A stretch of DNA of 64,000 nucleotides from CAVSUZ01 sp963795415 (GTDB lineage: Bacteria; Pseudomonadota; Alphaproteobacteria; Acetobacterales; Acetobacteraceae). The DNA lies in contig CAWCHQ010000001.1 of the NCBI GenBank assembly GCA_963795415.1, positions 558,001 through 622,000 on the forward strand, written 5' to 3'. Shown in pieces: positions 1-8,208 of this stretch (position 1 is the stretch's first letter; each line of letters begins with the position of its first letter). The notes beneath the pieces were generated by a model. That model was not told the DNA's origin. It was given only the letters and a program-made list of their open reading frames with translations, and searched no databases. Position numbers and translations under genes: made by a program.

Positions 1-478
1 TCACGCGCTGCCGCAACCCGCCCGACAGTTGATGTGGAAACTGTCCAAGCCGCATCTCGGGCGCCGTTACCCCCACATGCGCCAGCATTGCCACCGAACG
101 TTCGGCGGCGTCGCCGCGCGAAACGCCCCTGTGCCGGCGCAGCACCTCCGTCATTTGCGAGCCGATCGTGTACGCCGGGTTCAGGCTCGTCATCGGCTCC
201 TGGAAAATCATTGCGATCCGGTCGCCGCGCAGGCGCGCGATGGCTGCCTCGCTCAGCCCCGCCAGGTTCTTCCCCCCGAACGCGATCCGCGCGGCCGCAA
301 AGCGCGCCCGCCGCGGCAACAGCCGCATCACCGCAAGCGCGGAAACCGACTTGCCGCATCCGGACTCGCCGACCAGACAGTGCGTGCCTCCGCGCTCGAC
401 CGAAAGGCTGATCCCGCGCACCGCCTCAACCGCGCCGAACCCGATCCGAAGCTGCTCGATCTCCAGAGCCGCGCTCAT
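1..478 (-). CDS. Dipeptide/oligopeptide ABC transporter ATP-binding protein, DppD-type (C-terminus beyond window)
   Basis: This is the first 159 residues of a cytoplasmic ATPase that powers a peptide- or nickel-type ABC importer. Walker A (GESGCGKS) lies at about residues 37-44, the Q-loop (FQEP) at about 92-95, and the signature LSGGLRQR at about 151-158. The Walker B region and the usual C-terminal oligopeptide-binding extension are cut off by the window edge. The ATG at 478 overlaps the restored TGA of the upstream permease gene in an ATGA junction, so the two are translationally coupled and belong to one operon with the permease at 1300-2214. The substrate cannot be deduced because the binding protein is outside the window. 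Confidence 0.9.
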   Translation of the reverse strand, partial: MSAALEIEQLRIGFGAVEAVRGISLSVERGGTHCLVGESGCGKSVSALAVMRLLPRRARFAAARIAFGGKNLAGLSEAAIARLRGDRIAMIFQEPMTSLNPAYTIGSQMTEVLRRHRGVSRGDAAERSVAMLAHVGVTAPEMRLGQFPHQLSGGLRQRV

Positions 479-1303
479 TGTTCGGTGCGCGCGCCCAGCC
501 GGTCACGCAATCCGTCGCCGAGCAGATTGATCCCCAGCACTAAAATCAGCAGCGCGATTCCGGGAGATCTCGATCACCCAGGGCTTGAAAAACATGTAGT
601 CTTTCGCCTCGGCGATCATCAGCCCCCAGGACGGCAGCGGTGGCGGCACGCCCAGCCCAAGGAAGGACAGCGCCGCTTCTAGCAGGATGGCAATTGCCAT
701 GTCTATGGTTGCAATAACAACCAGATGATGGGCGATGTTCGGCAATATCTCGCCCAGGATCACCCGGCCCGGGGAGCAGCCCGCCGCCCATGCCGCGGCC
801 ACATAATCCAACCCGCACACCTGCCGCGTCACGGCGCGGGAAACGATGGCGAAACGCTCCCACAGAAGCAGCCCGATCGTCAGCACCACCACCGTCAATG
901 AGCTGCCCACCATGAACACGACGGTCAACGCCACCAGGATCAGTGGAATCGCCAGGCGGCACGACACGATGAACATCACCACCGCATCGGTCTTGCCGCC
1001 GAAATACCCCCCCAAAACGCCAAGCGTCGTGCCGATCAGACCTGACAGAACGATCGTCGAAAACCCGATCAGCATCGAAATCCGCGCGCCCAGGATCAGC
1101 CGCGACAAATAGTCGCGCCCGAGCCCGTCCGTGCCGAACCAATGGGCCGACGAACCGCCGGGCAGCCACTCCGGCGGAATGTAACGATGCCCGAGATCCT
1201 GCAAAAACGGGTCGTGCGGCATCAGCAGCGGCGCAAATATCGCCACCAGTGCCGCCAACCCGACAATTCCCGCGCCCAGATACAGCGTCAGCCGGCGCAT
1301 CAC
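475..1303 (-). pseudogene. Peptide-type ABC transporter permease, DppC-type, frameshifted near the C-terminus
   Basis: This is an inner-membrane permease of the DppC/OppC family. It has an N-terminal membrane segment, the early motif HWFGTDGLGRDYLSR and the EAA-type cytoplasmic loop (EILPNIAHH). The frame runs correctly to WVIEI and then changes: as written it ends at 503 with an unrelated tail. Removing one base near position 566 gives PGIALLILVLGINLLGDGLR, the expected family ending, and a stop at 475 that overlaps the next ATG as ATGA. I therefore infer a one-base insertion. The start is GTG 1303 in a GTGA overlap with the upstream permease, or ATG 1300. A sequencing error is possible; if real, the importer is probably inactive or impaired. 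Confidence 0.85.
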
Positions 1304-2214
1304 CCGCGCAACCGCGGATCGAGCAGCGCCCCAGCCAGGTCAGATAGCAGCGTCAGCCCAACAAAGATCACCGCAAACAGCAGCACAACTGCCTGGACCA
1401 CCGGAAAGTCGCCCTTTCCGATCAACTCCCACGCCAGGTAACCCACACCGCGGACATTGAACACGACCTCGGTGACCACCGATCCACCGAGGATGAACCC
1501 AAGCTGCACCGCCGACACGGCCACCACGGGCATCGCCGCATTGCGAAACGCATGCTTCAACACGATGGAGGCGCGCGACAGGCCCTTTGCCCGCGCCGTC
1601 CGCACATAGTCGGCCCTCAGCGCATCCACCATGCCCCCGCGCGTCAGGCGTAGCATCACCGGAATGGCAACGAATGACAGGACGAACGCTGGCAGAATAT
1701 AGCCCCGCCACGTCGCCAGCCCGGCAATCGGCAGCCAGTGCAGGTCGATGCCGAACCAGACGATCAGCATCAGTCCCAGCCAGAAGCTCGGCACGGCCTG
1801 ACCGATCAGCGCGGTCATTCCCGCCGCGCTATCGATCCACGTCCCCTCGTTTAACGCAGCCAGGATCCCAAGAGGCACCGCAACAACCACCGCGAAGGCA
1901 ATCGCAATCACGCCGAGGCGCAACGTGACAGGCAAGTGCGAAGCGATCAAACTCGATACTTTTTCGTGAAACAAATAGGAATTGCCCAGGTCACCATGCG
2001 CCGCACGGTTCGCCCATCCCAGAAACTGCATTGGTAACGGCCGATCCAGCCCAAGTTCGTGCTGGATTTTCGCAATCGCCTCCGGCGAGGCGTCAGGGCC
2101 GGCGATATTGATGGCGAGATTGCCCGAAAGTCGCGACAGGGCAAAACTTACCATCAGAACCGTCAGGCAGACGAGAACGGCGAGCAGCAACGACCGCAGC
2201 ACAAACCTGGTCAC
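1300..2214 (-). CDS. Peptide-type ABC transporter permease, DppB-type
   Basis: This 304-residue inner-membrane permease belongs to the DppB/OppB/NikB family. An N-terminal signal-anchor helix is followed by a periplasmic stretch containing the family motif LGLDRPLPMQFLGW, then about five more membrane segments. The EAA loop is near residues 200-225, and the DYVRTARAKGLS motif before it contacts the ATPase. It is the promoter-proximal gene of a minus-strand operon (DppB, DppC, DppD order) that leaves the window on the left. It would form the translocation channel with the DppC-type subunit, whose gene is frameshifted here. No substrate-binding protein gene lies upstream, where a Tim44-like gene follows after 47 bases. 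Confidence 0.9.
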   Translation of the reverse strand: MTRFVLRSLLLAVLVCLTVLMVSFALSRLSGNLAINIAGPDASPEAIAKIQHELGLDRPLPMQFLGWANRAAHGDLGNSYLFHEKVSSLIASHLPVTLRLGVIAIAFAVVVAVPLGILAALNEGTWIDSAAGMTALIGQAVPSFWLGLMLIVWFGIDLHWLPIAGLATWRGYILPAFVLSFVAIPVMLRLTRGGMVDALRADYVRTARAKGLSRASIVLKHAFRNAAMPVVAVSAVQLGFILGGSVVTEVVFNVRGVGYLAWELIGKGDFPVVQAVVLLFAVIFVGLTLLSDLAGALLDPRLRG

Positions 2215-2261
2215 AGCCCCGGTTTACACCATCACCCTGGGCCCGCGAAGCAGTCAGCTTT

Positions 2262-2925
2262 TCAGCCGCTGTTGACCGTCACCAGCTTCCAGGTCGGATC
2301 GCGCGAGGACAGATCGCGCGAAAAGGTCCATAGATCCGTGATCTCCGTCACTGCATCCGCGCCGGACAGAGGCTGCCCGCCCCGATCATTCACCATGCTG
2401 GTCTGGTCGGAAACAAAGCGCACCGTTATTTGCGCCACCGAGCCACGGATCGAGGCATTGTCGATCGTTGCTGAATTCAATCGACCTGATCTCGCTCACT
2501 TGCGTATGCCCAGCCTGCTCCCGTGCCGAGATGGCCAGGTCGAAGGACCGGTACACATCCTCTCCGACAAGATTGCGAAACCCCGCCCGGTCTCCCCGCG
2601 CGAACGCCGCCACGATCATCCGGAACGCCTGCTCCGCTCCGGCCAGGAAAGTTCCTGGATCGAACGCCCGGTCGATCGTCTTCATCCGCGCAAGCGTCGC
2701 CCCCAGCGGGCTTGCAGGATCGGGTACGGGTCTGGCCGGGGACGGCGCTGGCTCCGCCCGTCCCTCGATGATCGGAGCAGAGGGCACACCTGGGGGCTGA
2801 AAATTCTGCATCGGCGGGCGCTCGAACCCGGTGCGCCGGCCCAGAATGCTCCGCAGCCGCAGCACCAGGAATGCGGCAATCATGCCGAACAGCACCAGGT
2901 CCACAGGGAACCCGCCGAAATCCAT
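2262..2925 (-). pseudogene. Tim44-like domain protein, interrupted by a frameshift
   Basis: Two overlapping minus-strand frames together encode one Tim44-like protein of about 220 residues. The first part (2925 down to about 2475) starts MDFGGFPVDLVLFGMIAAF, a single N-terminal membrane anchor, then has a proline-rich linker and the beginning of the Tim44 domain (FLAGAEQAFRMIVAAFARGD). The second part (about 2480 down to 2262) supplies the remaining domain, including AQITVRFVSDQ and the ending WKLVTVNSG. A one-base change near 2475-2480 joins them. Alphaproteobacterial members are membrane-anchored relatives of mitochondrial Tim44 (TimA); their role is not well defined. Neighbours give no functional link. 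Confidence 0.75.
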
Positions 2926-3021
2926 CAGTTCGCCCTCCTCGCCACCTACACATAAGGGCGCAGGGTGGCGAACTCAAACGGAAACGTTGCCGTGCCCAGG
3001 GGCTCGCGCTAAGGCCCCGTT

Positions 3022-3576
3022 ATGATCCTTCTCCGCCACGGACAGAGCGAGTTCAACCTTCATTTCACCAAAAATCGGCGCGACCCCGGGATCATCGACC
3101 CCAAACTGACCGATTTCGGCCATCAGCAGGCGGTACAGGCCGCTGAGGTCCTCAGCCGCGACAACGTGGCCCGCATCATCGTCTCGCCCTACACCCGTGC
3201 GCTCCAAACCGCCTCATACCTCGTCCAGCGGCTGCGCGTGCCTCTCCTCATCAATCCCCTGGTCCGCGAACGTTACGCCTTCGCGTGCGATATCGGAACC
3301 GCCCGCACTGAGCTGGTGCAGGCGTGGTCCGAGTGGGACTTTTCCACGCTGGAGGAAGTGTGGTGGCCATCCGTCACCGAACCGGCCGCCGCGGTCGAGA
3401 GCAGGGCGGCGCTGTTCAAGGCCGAGATGATCGCTCTGGATGACTGGGCGGATACGGTCGTGGTCACCCACTGGGGCTTCATCATGTCCATGACGGGCCA
3501 GAGCATCCAGAACGGACAGTGGCTGCGGGTCGATCCGTCCGATCCCCCGCCCGAACGTATCCCCTGGACGGTTTAA
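3022..3576 (+). CDS. Histidine phosphatase family protein (phosphoglycerate mutase-like)
   Basis: This 184-residue cytosolic protein has the branch-1 histidine phosphatase signature at its very start (LLRHGQSEFN, residues 3-12), with the phospho-accepting histidine inside RHG. The second catalytic histidine lies in VTHWGF, near residues 150-155, and the SPYTRALQTA arginine motif is near residue 55. Small proteins of this type remove phosphate from diverse metabolites or proteins, so the substrate is not predictable. ATG 3022 is preceded by AAGG at good spacing. Its stop overlaps the stop of the convergent aminotransferase gene by four bases. Confidence 0.88.
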   Translation: MILLRHGQSEFNLHFTKNRRDPGIIDPKLTDFGHQQAVQAAEVLSRDNVARIIVSPYTRALQTASYLVQRLRVPLLINPLVRERYAFACDIGTARTELVQAWSEWDFSTLEEVWWPSVTEPAAAVESRAALFKAEMIALDDWADTVVVTHWGFIMSMTGQSIQNGQWLRVDPSDPPPERIPWTV

Positions 3577-4745
3577 CTTCCGCAGGATCCGCCCCCGGCA
3601 CGACGCAATCCGCTCCGCAACCGCTCCAGCGCCCGCTGCATCGTGGCCTCGGACTGCGCGAAGCACACCCTCAGGTGCCCCTCACCTCCCTCCCCGAATG
3701 CGACGCCGGGCGCGACCGCCACCTTGTGCTCCAGCACCAGCTGCTTCGCCAGCGCCGCACTGTCCTTCAGCCCCTCGATGGCGACGAAACCATAAAACGC
3801 CCCCTTGGGCGGCGCGTAGCGGATGCCGTTCAGCCCGGCCAGCGCCTCGCCCAGCAGCTCCCGCCCGCGAGTGCAGAAGGCGCGGAACTTCCCCACCGTT
3901 TCGGTATCGTGCACTGCGGCGACGCCCGCGTGCTGAATGAACGGCGCCACGCCGGAATGCGTCACCTCCACCAGCTCGGCGAACGCATCACGCGTCCCGG
4001 CGGGAATCACCAGCCAGCCCAACCGCCATCCCGTCATGATCCAGGTCTTTGAGAAGCTGTTGCAGACGATGACCCGATCACCCGGAGAGGCAACATCCAG
4101 GATGGAGGGCGCAGCCTCCTCAGGTCCATAGATTAGCCGCGAATACACCTCATCCGAGATCAGCCACACGTTATGCCTGCGGCACAGTTCCAGTATCTGC
4201 CGAAGCTCGTCGGCCGTCGCGGTCCAGCCGGTGGGATTGTTGGGCGAGTTGAGCAGAAACACGCGGGCGCCGGGAAGCATCGTCACCAGCAGACCCAGAT
4301 CAAGCCGAAAACTGCCGTCCGGCTGATGCACCAGCGACAGCACCTCCGGCTCCGCGCCGCGCAGCCGGGCGGCGTTGGCGATGTTAGGCCAGGCCGGTCC
4401 ATGCATCACGACGCGGTCGCCCCGGCGCAGCAGCGCGGCAAGCGCGACCGTCACCGCCGCCATGCCCGAGGCCACGACCTGGATGCGCTCTTCCGCAACC
4501 GGTCGAGCGTGCACGCCGCTCAGGTAATCCGCCAATGCCTGACGCAGCGCCGGCAGCCCCCGCACATCCGGATAGCGCGTGTGACCAGCACCCAATGCCG
4601 CGGCCGCGGCTTCATGCACGGAAGCGGGCGAGCTTTGGTCCGACTCGCCAAAACAAAGAAAGTCAACATCCGGAGTGGCGAATGCAATCCGGCCAATTTC
4701 GGTGATCCGGGAACCAGGGAGCCTGAGAATATCCATCTTGCCCAT
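3573..4745 (-). CDS. Pyridoxal-phosphate aminotransferase, class I/II (aspartate aminotransferase fold)
   Basis: This 390-residue fold-type I aminotransferase has the substrate-cofactor motif NSPNNPTGW near residue 165, the aspartate that holds the pyridine nitrogen in ISDEVYSRL, and the PLP-binding lysine in NSFSKTWIMTGWRLGW near residues 228-240. The closing arginine is in HLRVCFA near 360. Family members transfer amino groups between amino acids and 2-oxo acids; the exact substrate cannot be assigned. The gene stands alone, convergent with the histidine phosphatase gene. The C-terminal RRAGGGSCGS tail is low complexity. Confidence 0.88.
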   Translation of the reverse strand: MGKMDILRLPGSRITEIGRIAFATPDVDFLCFGESDQSSPASVHEAAAAALGAGHTRYPDVRGLPALRQALADYLSGVHARPVAEERIQVVASGMAAVTVALAALLRRGDRVVMHGPAWPNIANAARLRGAEPEVLSLVHQPDGSFRLDLGLLVTMLPGARVFLLNSPNNPTGWTATADELRQILELCRRHNVWLISDEVYSRLIYGPEEAAPSILDVASPGDRVIVCNSFSKTWIMTGWRLGWLVIPAGTRDAFAELVEVTHSGVAPFIQHAGVAAVHDTETVGKFRAFCTRGRELLGEALAGLNGIRYAPPKGAFYGFVAIEGLKDSAALAKQLVLEHKVAVAPGVAFGEGGEGHLRVCFAQSEATMQRALERLRSGLRRAGGGSCGS

Positions 4746-5252
4746 GTAGTTGGTATGTGAATGCCCGGGCAGATGCTTTGGTGCTTACCAGACCTTAACC
4801 AGGCACACTGATCATCCGGCTGTTCACGGCAATCCCGTCGTGGACAATCGGAGGATCTGGGATGCGAATTCGCATTCGCTGGAGAATCCGGTGCGGTAGT
4901 TGGCGGGTGCGACTCCTAACCGCACTCCGCCGGTAGCCTACCAAGCCGGCATGTGGGGCGCCGCAAGGCGGTACCCACGTTCCGGATATTAGTCCTAGAC
5001 GAAGCGACAGATGCGGTCGGACAAGCTTTGCGCCGGAAATTCGGAGCGGGAACGATCGACGGCGCCGCGAACGCGTTAATCGTTGCCGCGGAAAAGCCTT
5101 CTTCTTTAATGTGACTGGTGCGCATGGCGTTGACGGCCCGCCGCCGCCAATCCCGTGATCGAGATTGCTTCGGCCCATTTTGGCCTCGCGGCCGGCCTCG
5201 AGAGCGTATTTGCGGGGCCTTCCGGCGACCCCGGACGTGGGAACCGCGGACC
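4746..5252. other. Intergenic region without a supported gene
   Basis: No reading frame here has plausible start, composition or family resemblance. A perfect 14-base palindrome (ATGCGAATTCGCAT) lies at 4862-4875. A fragment resembling the ATTGCTTCG/CTCGC intergenic repeat seen elsewhere in the window lies around 5160-5205. The rest shows no visible signal. Confidence 0.5.
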
Positions 5253-5441
5253 CTATGGCTGCTTGGCGTACCGTTCGGAATCCGCCCGGGCGCGGTTCAT
5301 TCCCTGCATGATGACTTCGGCGTCCTGCACCGCCTGCTGATGCCGCCAGCCGGATTCCCCGATAAATCCCTGTTCTGGCAAGGACGGTCCAGCGCTGCAG
5401 CCGGCCAGGCACAGCAAACTTAGCAGAACAGTCAAGCGCAT
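5253..5441 (-). CDS. Small predicted lipoprotein
   Basis: This 62-residue protein has a lipoprotein signal peptide: MRLTVLLSLLCLAGC, with the lipobox LAGC and cysteine at residue 15. The mature part is short, charged and probably helical (HQQAVQDAEVIMQGMNRARADSERY). It is likely processed by Lgt and LspA and anchored in a membrane. I recognise no family. It lies 83 bases downstream of the slipin gene on the same strand and could share its transcript. Confidence 0.65.
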   Translation of the reverse strand: MRLTVLLSLLCLAGCSAGPSLPEQGFIGESGWRHQQAVQDAEVIMQGMNRARADSERYAKQP

Positions 5442-5524
5442 AGCGGATCGAGGCTCACGATTTGCTGAATGCTTCTAGCCGGTTGCAAAACTCCGCGCCA
5501 GAGTTCTGTTGTTCCGGATGGTTG

Positions 5525-6295
5525 TCATTCCGACCCGTTATTCTCCTTGGGTCTCCCTCCGATCGCTGTCCCGAGGGCAGCCGCCATATCGGTCGGGATC
5601 AGCACCGTAACGCCGCGATCCTTGTTCATTTCGTAAAGCAGGCCCATCTGCCGGAGGGTCAGGGCCACCGGCTGCCTGCCATACATCTCGGCGGCAGCAA
5701 GCACCTGCTCGGCGATCGCCTTTTCGGCAGAAGCCAGCGTCACGCGGGCAGATTTCTCCCGTTCCGCCTGCGCCTGGCGGGACATGGCGTCCTGCAGCTC
5801 CCGCGGGATCGCAACGTCGCGGATCTCCACGCTCAGGACGACGACGCCCCAGGTGACGGTCTTCTCTCCGATGGTAATGCGAAGCTGCTCGTCGGCCGAG
5901 TGGCGGTCCGAAAGCAGACGGCCGAGGTCGCTGGCGCCGATCATTTCCCGCAAACTGGTCTGGGACACCCGCTCGATCGCCTCACGGTAGTTGGCGATGC
6001 GGATGGCGGCGGCCTCCGGGTCGCTCACCTGCCAGAACACGATGGCATCGACCCCGACGGCGACCGTATCCCGGGTCAGCGCCTGCTCGGCGCTGATGGC
6101 GGTGGTCTGGATGCGCATGTCGATGACCTGGGCCGCCCGGTCGAGCAGCGGGACAAGCAGATAAAGGCCGGGGCCCTTCACACCGAGGAAGCGGCCAAGC
6201 CGCAGCACCACGGCCCGTTGCCACTCATTGGCGACACGGATGGAGAGGAAGAGGATCGCCACGATAATCGCGACGATGACGTAAACCCCGATCAT
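5525..6295 (-). CDS. Slipin (SPFH/band-7 family membrane protein)
   Basis: This 256-residue protein has one N-terminal membrane helix (IGVYVIVAIIVAILFLSI), then the SPFH/band-7 domain (NEWQRAVVLRLGRFLGVKGPGLYLLVPLLDRAAQVIDMR) and a helical C-terminal region rich in alanine and glutamate (AMSRQAQAEREKSAR) that drives oligomerisation. Slipins are stomatin-like scaffolds of membrane microdomains. Bacterial slipins are usually paired with an NfeD-type membrane protease, which is absent here. The start overlaps the stop of the ModE-like gene in an ATGA junction, an unusual pairing. Confidence 0.9.
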   Translation of the reverse strand: MIGVYVIVAIIVAILFLSIRVANEWQRAVVLRLGRFLGVKGPGLYLLVPLLDRAAQVIDMRIQTTAISAEQALTRDTVAVGVDAIVFWQVSDPEAAAIRIANYREAIERVSQTSLREMIGASDLGRLLSDRHSADEQLRITIGEKTVTWGVVVLSVEIRDVAIPRELQDAMSRQAQAEREKSARVTLASAEKAIAEQVLAAAEMYGRQPVALTLRQMGLLYEMNKDRGVTVLIPTDMAAALGTAIGGRPKENNGSE

Positions 6296-6672
6296 GCGCC
6301 GTTCCCGGCCCGAGTGGTCAGGGCGCGGCGGATGGCGGCGAGTTCGTCGGCTCCTGCCTCGGTAACGTGTGCCTCGAGCCGGCGATAGGCATCGAGCATC
6401 CGACGGCCGAGCGGGGTCAGGGCTGCACCACCGCCGTGGGAGCCTCCTTTTGCGGCGTCGACAAGCGGCTGGGTGAACATGCGGTTCATTGCCTCAGTGA
6501 GGGTCCAGGCGCGCTTGTAGCTCATGCGCAGCCGCCGGCCGGCGGCGGCAATGGAGCCGGTTTCGGCAATCGCCTGCAAGAGGTCGGCCTTGCCAGGACC
6601 CAGCGCCACCTCTCCGCCCAGGACGAGGCGAAGACGCAGACCGAGCTGGTCCGGGTGACGAACCTTTGCCAT
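6292..6672 (-). CDS. ModE-type winged-helix molybdate-responsive regulator (DNA-binding domain only)
   Basis: This protein of about 126 residues matches the N-terminal winged-helix domain of ModE. It contains LLQAIAETGSIAAAGRRLRMSYKRAWTLTEAMN followed by GGSHGGGAALTPLGRRML. The C-terminal molybdate-binding Mop domains of E. coli ModE are missing, as in many short alphaproteobacterial homologues. I chose ATG 6672 because a longer frame from 6780 would overrun the modA promoter and adds residues unlike the family. The gene diverges from modABC, so it probably represses or tunes that operon through the sites at 6706-6745. Confidence 0.85.
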   Translation of the reverse strand: MAKVRHPDQLGLRLRLVLGGEVALGPGKADLLQAIAETGSIAAAGRRLRMSYKRAWTLTEAMNRMFTQPLVDAAKGGSHGGGAALTPLGRRMLDAYRRLEAHVTEAGADELAAIRRALTTRAGNGA

Positions 6673-6705
6673 TGCGGGATCAAAGCACAGGGGAGGCTGG
6701 TTTGC

Positions 6706-6745
6706 CGATATAGCGGCCCAGCGATATAGTCGCCGGGCAATATCG
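6706..6745. promoter_or_regulatory. Candidate ModE operator between the modE-like gene and modA
   Basis: The divergent intergenic region holds two direct copies of CGATATAG (6706-6713 and 6722-6729, 16 bases apart) and an ATATCG (6740-6745) that forms an inverted pair with the second copy. Known ModE sites contain CG-TATA half-sites, so the motif and its position fit molybdate control. The assignment is inference. Confidence 0.5.
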
Positions 6746-6751
6746 AGGAGC

Positions 6752-7519
6752 ATGCGCATGCGGTGGGCTCTCCTGGCCATTGGCCTGATCGTATCGCCGG
6801 TAATCGCCCAGGCTCAGCAGTTGACAGTCTTTGCGGCGGCGAGTTTGACAAACGCGCTCAATGACATCGGCGCTCAGTGGCAGAAGGCGGGTCATGGACC
6901 GGTGCGGTTCTCCTTCACCGCGAGTTCCACGCTGGCGAGACAGATTGCCGAGGGCGCTCCCGTCAACGTCTTCGCATCGGCGGACGTGAAATGGATGGAT
7001 TTTCTCGACCAGAAGCACCTTCTGGCGGCTGGGACACGGCAGGATCTTCTGACCAACCGGCTGGTGTTGATCGTGCCGTCCAACGGGCCGGACCACGTCG
7101 CCATCGCGCCAGGCTTCGATCTGGCGGCGGTGCTGGGGCCGAACGGAAGGCTTGCGGTCGGGGACCCGAAGGGCGTGCCGGCGGGGATTTATGCGGAGCA
7201 GGCGCTGAAAAAGCTGGGGGTTTGGGATTATGCGGCGCAGCACCTGGCTCCGGCCGAGGATGTGCGAAGCGCGCTGCTGCTGCTCGAACGTGGGGAAGCC
7301 CCGGCCGGGATCGTGTATTCGACCGATGCCGCAGTGTCCAAGGCCGTTAAGATCGCCGGCGTGTTCCCCGCCGATACGCACGACCCGATCGTCTATCCGT
7401 TCGCCGTGGTGAAAGCCGGGGATACGAAGGAGGCGCGGGATTTCCTGGCGTATCTGGCAGGCCCCACGGGTCGCGGGGTCTTCGAGCGGTTCGGCTTTCG
7501 GGTGGGAGACGCCCAATAA
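6752..7519 (+). CDS. modA: Molybdate ABC transporter substrate-binding protein
   Basis: This 255-residue periplasmic protein binds molybdate or tungstate for import. A cleavable signal peptide (MRMRWALLAIGLIVSPVIAQAQ) precedes the ModA signature LTVFAAASLTNALNDIG and the oxyanion-contacting segments FTASSTLARQIAEGAP and VGDPKGVPAGIYAEQAL. The start is ATG 6752 or 6758, just after GAGGAG. It opens the modABC operon and its stop TAA overlaps the apparent modB start. Expression is probably governed by the divergent ModE-like protein. Confidence 0.95.
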   Translation: MRMRWALLAIGLIVSPVIAQAQQLTVFAAASLTNALNDIGAQWQKAGHGPVRFSFTASSTLARQIAEGAPVNVFASADVKWMDFLDQKHLLAAGTRQDLLTNRLVLIVPSNGPDHVAIAPGFDLAAVLGPNGRLAVGDPKGVPAGIYAEQALKKLGVWDYAAQHLAPAEDVRSALLLLERGEAPAGIVYSTDAAVSKAVKIAGVFPADTHDPIVYPFAVVKAGDTKEARDFLAYLAGPTGRGVFERFGFRVGDAQ

Positions 7520-8208
7520 GCTGGCTCAGCGCTGAGGAGTGGCAAGCCGTCCAGCTGACGCTGGACGTTTCGGCCCGGGCGGTTGCGTTCGGGCTGCCGG
7601 TGGCGGTGGCGGCAGGGTTCGCGCTTGCGCGCGCGCGCTTCCCCGGGCGGGCGCTGCTGGACACGGTGGTGCTGTTGCCGCTGGTGCTGCCGCCCGTAGT
7701 GGTGGGATGGTTGCTGCTGCTGGTGTTCGGCATGCATGGGCCGGTGGGGGCGTGGCTGTGGTCGTGGTTCGGCGTGCGGTTGGTTTTCACCCGCGCCGGC
7801 GCGGTGCTGGCCTGCGCGGTGATGATCTTCCCCTTGATGGTGCGGGCGATCCGGCTCTCGCTGGAGGCGGTTGATCCCGGGCTGGAGCAGGCGGCGCAGA
7901 CGCTGGGAGCGAAGGGGTTGGACCGTTTTTTCACGGTAACTCTGCCGCTAGCAGCGCCAGGCGTGCTGGCGGGGGCCGTGGTGGGCTTCGCGGCGGCATT
8001 GGGCGAATTCGGCGCAGTGATTACGTTTGCCGCGAATATCCCCGGCCAGACGCAGACTTTGCCCCTGGCGATCTACAGCGCGTTGCAGGCGCCTGGTGGG
8101 GAGACGACGGCGGCGCGGCTGTCGCTGGTATCGGTGGTGATGGCGGTGCTGTTCCTGCTTTTTGCGGAGCGGCTGAGCCGGTGGCTGAAAGTCCGTTTCG
8201 GGCGATGA
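7516..8208 (+). CDS. modB: Molybdate ABC transporter permease, apparent ATA start
   Basis: This is the inner-membrane channel subunit of the molybdate importer, about 230 residues with five or six membrane helices. The EAA-type loop is AAQTLGAKGLDRFFTVTLPLAAPGVLAG. Family proteins begin MSWLS; here the corresponding codons at 7516 read ATA AGC TGG CTC AGC. No ATG, GTG or TTG occurs in frame until GTG 7600, which would delete the first membrane helix. The layout at the modA stop (CAATAAGC) looks like a typical CAATGAGC overlap with G changed to A. I therefore mark 7516 as the start. The 3' end overlaps modC in an ATGA junction. Confidence 0.85.
   Translation: MSWLSAEEWQAVQLTLDVSARAVAFGLPVAVAAGFALARARFPGRALLDTVVLLPLVLPPVVVGWLLLLVFGMHGPVGAWLWSWFGVRLVFTRAGAVLACAVMIFPLMVRAIRLSLEAVDPGLEQAAQTLGAKGLDRFFTVTLPLAAPGVLAGAVVGFAAALGEFGAVITFAANIPGQTQTLPLAIYSALQAPGGETTAARLSLVSVVMAVLFLLFAERLSRWLKVRFGR

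Noticed and set aside
4795..5412. 205-codon minus-strand frame in the 4.8-5.4 kb gap
   Set aside because: It overlaps the small lipoprotein gene, has an Arg/Pro-rich composition and no recognisable domain.
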